From the NCBI GenBank assembly GCA_037043015.1, contig CM073321.1:27889010-27953009 (forward strand): DNA of 64,000 nt, in the 5' to 3' direction. A program made the position numbers and the translations under genes. Below, piece after piece: positions 48,901-59,500 of this stretch (positions are counted from its first letter, which is position 1; each line of letters opens with the position of its first letter). The DNA is from Bryum argenteum. Lineage: Eukaryota > Streptophyta > Bryopsida > Bryales > Bryaceae. The notes below the pieces were generated by a model. It made no database searches, had not been told where the DNA came from, and saw only the letters and a list, made by a program, of their open reading frames with translations.

Positions 48901-51900
48901 TCTACAAAGACAATGTAGTGTCTATTCTGATGAAATATAAGACATCTGCAAATACTTCAGCAAGACATGTACGAAAATATTTGAATGTCTAAAAGTATGT
49001 CCTTACAGACATGTTCTTAGTTATTACACATCCACGTTTTAGCAAAATTAATTGAAACATTGATAAGAACTTAGCATGCTACTATAGCTACATATTGAAG
49101 GCATTATACTCCCATGGTCATATACTGGTATGGGAACTCACTCTCGCCACGGTTCCAAGCACGGTGCGTTGTCGATGACGAATGCATGTGCGTATCCTCG
49201 TACCTCATCGGACATACGGCGTTTCGTGGATGCATTTTGCCGCAATATCTCGTCATTCATGTTGGCTTCTTCATTCGCGTCCCATATGCGAGAAGTTGTT
49301 GCTTGATGTTGTTTCATGTACTCTGTACAAAACCCGAGTGTTTCGTCCAAACGATACCCTTCCGCAATGCTCCCTTCAGGATGTGCGTACGTTCTCACGT
49401 AATCTTTAAGCGTCTTCAAGTATCTTTCAATTGGGTACATCCATCGCAGTGAACGGTGGTCCAGAGATGAACAGTTGTTCAACAAGGTGAATCGGAAGAT
49501 GGGCCATCACGTTTAAGAACGTCGGAGGAAACTCCTTCTCGAAGACACAGGTTGCCATTACTACATCCCGCATCACAGTATCGCGCGTGTCTTCTCGTAC
49601 TTCTTTCTCACATATGCTTATTTGGAAAACTCGCACATTTTAATGATAGCAACCCGCACCTCTTCATCCAACAAGTTTCGAATGGCCACCGGAAGTATCT
49701 ACATCCACCAATACAATCATTATCTTTACATGCATGGCCAACTGAAATAACCTTGGCTTTGGAATAAGCATGCCTTCTATACTCGACCATGTCTTAGATA
49801 ATGTTTTTTCAAACATCTCTAAATGTTGCAGGAAGTCTTCTACCTCTAACGACGTCTACAAAAACATCAATACTATCTTCATAATTACCACAATGTCTTT
49901 GAAGACGTTAACATTTTTTACAACAATCAATTCCCTTCTTTGGCATTTGGGAACTCTTATACCTACTTCTTTTTATGAGTATTTCATTCGAGAATGTACT
50001 GCTTACCTGCTGCATGAGGACATGGTAGTCGTGCGTCTTCATGTACTGCAGTTTACCGTCTCGCAGCCGCTTGTGAATTGCCCCCACGTACTTCGTTGGA
50101 GTGCGTATATTAGAAACTATGTGAACAAATTCTTCTTTCTCCTCTGGATTGAAAATATACGGGGCCCGCGGCATGTAGTACTCGTCACCTCGGCGTCGTG
50201 GGGGCTGCAACCATATCTCCTCCCGTATGTTCAAGTCCTGCAAATCTTGACGACTTCCTGGGCTATCGTTCATTCCGAACAGAGTCTTCAAAATATTTTC
50301 GCAAATATTTTTCTCACAGTGCATGACGTCCAATATGTGTCGAATCTTAAGATGCTGTTACAATGTACCACTTCAAATTATTAAAGTTATTTTGCTAATT
50401 CTAATTATGACACAATTTTGTCATTCCTTGCAGACAATGTCTACCTCTATTTAGTTTTGTATACATAAACATCTACAAGGAATTTTTACATGTCTAACCA
50501 GACATGGTCAAACAATTTTGTACTCTATTAAATGTCTGCAAAGACGTTTTAAATGTGCAAATTTAATCAATTACAAGAGCGCAGAGAATATATTTTTACC
50601 TGCCAGTATGGTAGTTCAAAAGAATGCACTGAGACGCTTCACTCCCGTGCTATGAACAGGGTCACTTGGAGCCCCTTCTCGGCCACCAAGGTCAAGGTAT
50701 GATTGTCGCCATGCAGCATATTTGATGACATCCACTCCAGAGACAGTTGTTGGTGCCTTCCGACTCTCACGCTCGCCATTAAACCGACTGTATCTACGAT
50801 ATGGATGATGGCGACTAAGGTATCGACGTACTCCCCCGTACACAATCTTTGAACCCCTCGCCGTACGGTCTGCACGTAGATCCCCTGTCTTTGCCATACG
50901 AGCATCCGTCTCTGGGCCACAACAAGGACAACCTTTATATCCCTTGCATGATAGGCCAGAGATCAGGCCGTACGCTGGAAAATCTGATATAGTCCACATA
51001 AGCAACCCGCGTAGCGTGAATTGTCGAGACCCCACAGGTTGGCTGAAATCCTGTGCTGGTACACCTTTCCAAAGTGTATGTAGCTCATTCAATAGTGGGC
51101 GTAAATATACATCAATATTTGTCGCTTTTCGTGACCGCTTCCCGATATCAATATGGACAAAGATATGAAAAACTTCTTTGTCACAAACCAGGGCTCCAAA
51201 TTATATATCAATATTAGCACTCGCCACGTTGACCAATTCGTGTTGCTCAACTTGAATGGATTCACACCATCTAGTGCTAATGCGAGCCGCATGTTTCTGC
51301 TGTCACGTCCGAAGATGTCAAAAGCAGTGTCTGTGTTGATGTGCTTCCAAGCAGGGCTGTCAACCACAGAGCGCATTATGCCGTCCTCACTAACGTGCTT
51401 TGTGTGACCCGTCAGCATGCCGGCAATCTCTGGCGATCTCCACATCCGTTTCAATCGGGGAATAAGAGGGAAGTGACGGATCACCTTGGCTGGGATGGAT
51501 GTCGTGCCCTCCAACCATCGCGATTTCGAACACTTCGGGCATGTCTCCAACTCCGCATGATCATCCTCGTACAATACACATCCATCTGGACAGGCATGGA
51601 TGTTGTTGTACTCCAAACCCAATCTCCGGATGCTCTTTGCAGCAGCATAATGACTTTTGGGCAACTTGTTCCCCTCCGGTAATAAGTCTTCCGCCAAGTA
51701 CCGCAATAATTCGGTCCTGAAAGTGTTGCTCACCCCAAACACAACACACATGTTCATAAGAACAATCGTGGCGGATACAACGCTCGTTTTCGATCCCGGA
51801 TACAACGGTGTCTTAGCTTCCTCATACAAGTGCTGTAGGCCATCCACCGTGTCACTATCAAAGTCATCGTTGTCAACCCCAGTGGGTTCTCCGCCGACAT

Positions 51901-53479
51901 CCATATGGAGTGCATCACCGCGATCCAGAGCATCCATGACCTGCCGCTGCACGTCGTGATACTCATCTACTGGAGTTGCAACATTAGGAATATCATTATG
52001 TCCAGAGACGTCTTCGACGACATCAGCAGTCGCAGCGTTCGGAACATCTTCTAAGAGGTCGTTGTCGTACGCAACATCCTCCACCCATATTCCGTCGGGC
52101 GGATATCCTTGTGGTGGGTCACCACCCAGGATTGACTTCGTCAAATATGGATCCCTTCCGGGTGACGCGTGGTGCTGTCGTATGACGCTAATTTTCTGTC
52201 GTCGACCTCCACGACAGTTGTAGCACGGACAGTAGTATGCTGTTAAGTTCTGGGTAGTCGCCACTCGGAGCTCTCTTTGGAGGATAAGGTCAGCCACTGG
52301 GATGTGACGCATTGTCCGTCCATCAGCATCGATTCGTATCCTTGCGCCGCATTGAACCCTGTGCGAACTCATTGCACCAACTACGCTGCAAACACTCACA
52401 ATATGTATTAGGCAGTGTCAAAAACTCTGATTGTTTTGAAGGGCTGAAAGGAAAAAGTATTTAAAGGATTCAAAATTTTATATAAATGTTATATGAGTTA
52501 CTGACGTGTACGTTAGAAAATTTTTAAATGCATGTAGCATAGACATTTACGACGACATCCGTGAAGACATCTCCACAGACATCCATGAAGACATCTCCAG
52601 AGGACATCCGTGAAGACATCTCCATAGACATCCGTGAAGAGTGAAGACATCTCCAGAGACATCCGTGAAGACATCTTTACAGACATTCATCATACCCATA
52701 ACTGCACACATTTTCACAAACTCAAGTGACAAATCAACATGCAGTCATGCATGTCTGCATCTCATATAACCATGTGTTAATGTTCAAATAAATAAACACG
52801 ATACATGTAAATCACAATCTTTATTGTATGTACAAACTGTATTGACATTCTCATACCTAGTTGAATGCTCTTAAGGAGTACCTTTAAATACTCTACTGCG
52901 ATCACTCTGCATTCAAAGTGACGCTGCAAACTATTCAGAAACCATTGCAAGATTGACTTGGTCATACAACCACTGATCATAGTTGTCCTCCCATGTGTCA
53001 AATGGATAATCACCCTCATAGAACCATGAAATGGTGAACATGTTTTTGTTATAAGCATCGTCCACAGTCTCTGGTACAAAATCCTTTGTGTTCAACAAAC
53101 AATGCTCCAACAAATCTACATGCTCAGCATGTAGTATTGCTAGCCTCTCCAAGTATTCTGCATGGCGTACATCATATTCTTCAAATGGATACTCTCCGTA
53201 TGGGTGATTACACTCTCCCACAGATTCCACATCGGACATTGCTTTCCCATTGAACGCCATGTGGATGTCCCAAAGACTACTAAAAATACCAAGAAAAAAC
53301 TTTTATGAGTCATGTTGTACAAGCGGAGTTATCCAATATCTGTGTTTATAAAGAAAAAAAAATACTACTCCGCATCTATCGGAACAATGTCTACATAGAT
53401 GTTTAAATGGATGTCTTTGTAAATGTCTACAATAATGTCTAGAGATATCTTCTTGGATGTCTTAAAAATTATCTACAAT

Positions 53480-53516
<37 letters not shown>

Positions 53517-56500
53517 CACTTAGAAGAATCCCTAATCCACGTGGCACACGAAGCTCCTATAAACACTGTAACAATAGGTACAGTACACACTTAGTACTCC
53601 AACTTTTTGTTAGGGTTTCTCCAAATCCTATCATATTGCTTGTCATTGCATTCAAAGATGGGAGTCATTACACAATTTCTTGATCACGATACGGTACAAG
53701 GATCTAGATACACTTTACCAGAGGAAGTGCGAGGATCGGAGGTAACTGACGCAGCTCTCCACGTTTTCAGCAACTTCCTTGAAGAAATTGCGAGAGTCAC
53801 TCCACGTTCTGCAACAATGAAGGAGAGAACAGCATCTTCCACCACTGAATTGCGGCGGAGCGCACGGTTCATGGACCGAAGTGACTCACTTCGTCAAGCT
53901 CAAATCTCTACTCCTCCACCAATCGTCACCACAATTCCTAGCAAATCGAATGCGCAGAAGGTATGAACTCTGAACCTATCATCATGACCTAAAATTTCTT
54001 ACTTGCTCTGATTAGATTGAAATTTCACTCCATGTCTATATTTCCTATTCGAATGCCATCTCCATAATCCGTACTAGAAGGCAAAATTTTGTGAAACGAA
54101 CAATTCGCAAATTGCATTTGTTGTTTCCGGCGCCTCGCGAGGAGCAATACGGGAAACACATTGATGGGGGCACGGCATTGGAAGCCGGCGATCGGGGGGG
54201 GGCGCAGCAGTGGGTGCCGGCGGGGAGTGTGCGGCGTTAGGTCCATGGGGGGCCAGTCACAGGGGGCCAATCACAGAAATCGGGGGACCCGTCAAAGAGA
54301 TTGGGGGGGGGTTGCCGTCAGAGAAATTGGGGGGGGGTGTGTAGTCAGAGAATTTGGGGGGGGCCAAGCAGTTAGAGAATTCGGGGGGGGCAGAGGGGCT
54401 AGATTATTGATGGGAGGGGGGCTCATTAATGAGAGCATGGGGGCGCAGTGGGTGCCACTGCTTGCCACCGGTTGCCCATCGAGGGAGGGCGGCCTAGTGG
54501 CTGCCCACTGCCTGCCAGTGGGTGCCCCCGCCATTGGGTGCCCCGGCAGTGGGTGCCCCCGGCAGTGGGTGACCTTCGGGGTGCCCGGCTGCGGCTATAG
54601 GTCCCGCCTACGGGCATGGGCCAAGTCTGCCCCCCGCATACAACCTCTGCCGCTCCGCCATTACTGCCAGTGCGGCGGTACTTTGTAATCTCCTCCTTCT
54701 ATCACTTTTGTAATCTTCGAAGATGTCTTCTTGCAATTTGATTCTACAACTTCTTCTGTTGATAGTATTTGTGTTTGTGTTGATAGTAGTTGTTGTACGA
54801 GCTTACTTCTCTACTTGTTCCAAATGGACCAAAATTATCTGCATTGAATGTTTCTACGTGTTATTGATCGCTAAGTTTTTGAAAGAAGTGAGTTTGCTCT
54901 TCTTTTAGAGGTGAAGGTCCTAGAGTTCTTGTGTGAAGCTAGGACATTAATGCTTGATAAGTTAGATGTCTGAAAAGATTTCTTCATAGATGTTAAATTT
55001 GTGTTAGTTCAAAATTGTGATAGAATTTGTTTTCTTTTAGAATCAAAGTTTGGGTAGTGCTCAGTTATAGGTGGTATCTATTGGAGGAGGTGTTTTTCAA
55101 ATGCATTAATCCCACTCGATTTTGTAAGGAATGGATAGATTTTATTCCTTGGAAATGTCACCTACATGTCTTGGTAGACATCTAATTAGATGTTTTAGGC
55201 AATGTTTAACTAAATGTCTAAGTAGATGTCTAAGTAGATGTCTGAGTAGATGTTTAAGTAGATGTTTAAGTAGATGTCTAAGTAGATGTCTAAGTAGATG
55301 TCTAAGTAGATGTCTAAGTAGATGTCTAAGTAGATGTCTAAGTAGATGTCTAAGTAGATGTCTAAGTAGATGTCTAAGTAGATGTCTAAGTAGATGTCTA
55401 AGTAGATGTCTAAGTAGATGTCTAAGTAGATGTCTAAGTAGATGTCTAAGTAGATGTCTAAGTAGATGTCTAAGTAGATGTCTAAGTAGATGTCTAAGTA
55501 GATGTCTAAGTAGATGTCTAAGTAGATGTCTAAGTAGATGTCTAAGTAGATGTCTAAGTAGATGTCTAAGTAGATGTCTAAGTAGATGTCTAAGTAGATG
55601 TCTAAGTAGATGTCTAAGTAGATGTCTAAGTAGATGTCTAAGTAGATGTCTAAGTAGATGTCTAAGTAGATGTCTAAGTAGATGTCTAAGTAGATGTCTA
55701 AGTAGATGTCTAAGTAGATGTCTAAGTAGATGTCTAAGTAGATGTCTAAGTAGATGTCTAAGTAGATGTCTAAGTAGATGTCTAAGTAGATGTCTAAGTA
55801 GATGTCTAAGTAGATGTCTAAGTAGATGTCTAAGTAGATGTCTAAGTAAATGTCTAAGTAGATGTCTAAGTTTATATCGAAGTTTATGTTATGGGTGTTT
55901 GCATATTGTGGGTTGCAAATGTAATGATTATTTTTATTTCCAGATGGTTGCATCATTTTGTACATAGTTTACATGGCAATTTGCATGGATGTGAATGTAG
56001 TTGTGTAATTTGGTTTTTGTAAATGTGTCAGAAACATTTGGAGGCATTTGTGGAGTGGCCAGCCCGTTGCGTGAGGATGACGAAGAATAGCGGAAGCAAG
56101 AGGCAGAGGTCGCCCCGTAGGGTACAAGATATCAGTGATGCAGATGACGGTAGTGCGTGGCAAGTTCGTGAGCGCCGCACCAAGCACAGACAAGACTTGC
56201 AACCTATTATATTATGGGCAAGGGGAAACAAAAGCTACAAGACGTACGACCCACATCGACAAAGCGCACGAACAAGCTGCAAATGCAGCAAAACATCTCG
56301 TGAGTTTGTTGTTTATAGTTGAAGTAATGAACAGGTACAATTTGTGAAATAATTGTGTGGTTCCAATTGTCGCTTAAAAATGTTTAAACAATGTCTAGTA
56401 AGACATCTGAGAATGTCTTCTCTAATGTTTTTGGAGACATCTTTTAATGTCTTCTGTAATATCTTGTAATAAATCTTTTACTGTTTTATGTAATGTCTTT

Positions 56501-59500
56501 AAAGACATCTGCTAAGGTCTATTGTAATATCTTCTCAAACATCTTTCTTTCTATTTTTCATTGTCTTGTAAGACATCTTCAAATGTCTTATGTAATATTA
56601 TCTAATACATTTTCAAATGTTTAAAAACACTGCTACAGAGACATGGTTAAATCTGTGCTGTAATATTTGGCCAAACATTATTATATGTTTATGAAAACGT
56701 TTGTTGAACACTTCTGAGATGTTACATGTATATTAGATTTCCAGCAAGCCAGGGATCTTTATTTTTTTGCACATTCTCGTATGCTCTATGATATGGATTA
56801 GTTTCAGAAGGTTTCAGGCTTATCATGCAGTTACATATTTTGTGCTATTGAATTTTTTATAAGCAAGGTTCTTTGTTGTACAGTCGAGGATATGTGACAC
56901 CGGAGGAGGATGCGGAGGAAGATGAGGAGCAGGAAGATGCCGACACCAATAATGTAGACGAGTCTGAAGAAGAGGCACCGATGCAGATGGCAGCTAAACT
57001 CGAGGTGATCAGGCCCCGCTTGAAGAAGCCCCTCCAAGTGGATGAGCACGGCACACCATACGGGCCTTTGAGAAAGGCGTTCGAAGCGGATGTGAGACTA
57101 CTCACAAAAAATTGGATCCGGCCCGAGCTATAAGGAGCGGGGAAGAAGAGGCGAGAGAGAGTTTTGAACCGACTTTTTGAAGGTATGTATCCTTCAGAGG
57201 TCTGTAGAGGTTTAAAAAGATATCTACATTTGTGAAAAGATGTCTACTTAGATGTTTGAAAAGATGTCTACTTAAATGTCTGAAAAGATGTCTACTTAGA
57301 TGTCTGAAAAGATGTCTACTTAGATGTTTGAAAAGATGAAAAGATGTCTACTTAGATGTCTTAAAAGATGAAAAGATGTCTACTTAGATGTCTTAAAAGA
57401 TGTCTACTAAGATGTCTGAAAACATGTCTACTTGGATGTCTATTTAGATGTCTAAAAAGATGTCTACTAAGATGTTTACTAAGATGTCTGAAAAGATGTC
57501 TACTTAGATGTCTAAAAAGATGTCTACTTAGATGTTGAATTTGTGAGAAATTGGTTTTGGCAGGGTGGCGGTGATGGGGTACATCGCAATAAACAGTGAA
57601 GTGGACGAGAATTGGATTGCGATGAGGGTGAACAAGTCTCTCACAAATCAGCGATTTCGGTTTAACAAGATGATTGACAATGGGGAGCCGAAACCTTAAC
57701 ACCTTTTTGACGAGTCTTCGGAACAAGATGGTCATGATCAGGAGGATGAAGCGGCAAAGCATAAGTCCAAGAAGATGCGAGAAGTCGTGCTACGGAAGGG
57801 AGACAAGGCAGCTGTGATGGCAACGCTGCGAGACGGTGCGGTAGTGAGGCTGGTACGATCAAAGTCCGCACTTTTAGTTGATAACCAAATATATTTACAT
57901 GTTTGAGAATGTCTTTTAAGATGTCTTTACATGTCTTATGTAATGTTTAACAAAACATACTTAATTGTCTAAAGTAATGTCTTGATAGTCATCTAAATGA
58001 ATATAAAAAATGTCTTTCAAGACATCTTATAATGTTTGCGGTAATGTCCAACACAGTGTCTTCAGAACATCTTCAAATGTTTTAAGTATTGTTTAACACA
58101 ACATGTTTCGATATATGAAACAATGAAGGTGCTGACGTCTTCACATGTATCATATTTTCAAAGATAATTACATATGTCATTTATGTAATTGGCACGTATT
58201 AAGGTTAATCCCAGTTATGATTTATTGCACTGTTCTAGAGTATCCGCCACGGTAGGGAACCTTATGAGTCCGAGATCCAAGAAGAGATGGAGAAGGAATA
58301 TGAGAGACTGCATCCAACCCGAGAGAGTGATGACGATGAGAAGGAGTCACTTGAGACAAGGATGACAGACCTTGAGGTTTTCATGAAATCAACAGCGGAC
58401 CAACTACATGGGAAGATCGACTCATCTTATAACCGGTTGGAGGCTATGTTGCGTCAGATGCTAGGCGTAAAGGCCTCCTACACGGATTCAACTGTGCCAG
58501 ATGCAATGGATGCGGGCGTAACTACAACCCCAATGGTACTCCAAGTCACCCAGACGCCCACAACTACTATAGAGAAGGCAAAGGCACCGTCTGCAACCCA
58601 TGGTGCATCGGGCGTCTCTGATGGGAGCGGTGAAGACGAAGGTAATATAGAAGCTCAGAAGAAGCAGGAGAGAGGCACCTCGACGGAGGAGGTAGAAGGA
58701 GAGGGTGAAGAGGAGGGCGAGGCACCTCCACTAAATGCAACAATTGATGAGGTTGAAGAGGAGGTTCCAGATGTGGAAACGCTGGCGAGTGTAGCAGCGA
58801 TTGCCGAAAGCGATGGGCGCGAAGCGGTAAACGTGCGATAGCTCTCGTTTGATCAAAGTTTAGGTGTAACAATGTTGTGCATGTAAATCTGCAAACATCT
58901 AAAGATTTCTGCGAAGACATCTCGCAAAGATATCCATGAGATGTCTATAAAGACATCTACAAATGTCTGCAAAAATATATAAAGATGACTGTGAAAACAT
59001 TCAAAAATGTTGGCATAAACGTCTGCAAAGACATCTACAAATGTCTTCAAAAATGTTTGATGTCACATTTACAGATGTCTTAATAGACGTCAGCGAAGAA
59101 ATCTATAATTTGCACACACAGTGTTAGGAACAAACTCGTGTCTAAGGGGACATCAAACATATATTTGTGTAGACATGAATATGTTTGAGGCATTTCTGTA
59201 TTTGCAAATCAAGCATGTTAAATTTAATAAAAGTATTTGCTTTCGTTGTATGTGTGATGTTTTCTTATAGTCAACCTATGTTTTATGTATCATTGTACTA
59301 GAATGTGTTTTTTGCTTTCAAAAAATGGAAATTGCATATGTAGTGAATTATTGAATGTGCAGGAGGTGTTGGATACCCCGGTGGAGGCCACGGCGTGCGT
59401 GAAGAATATTACAAACCCAATAACCGTAACACACGCAGCGTCGAAGGCACCAAAGCCTGCAGGATTGTCAAAGCCTGCGAGGAAAGACACACCTGAAGGC

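Noticed and set aside
55131-55967. Long open frames on both strands, (CLSR)n and (YLDI)n
   Set aside because: They arise from a 12-bp tandem repeat whose period is a multiple of three; no sequence complexity and no start context.
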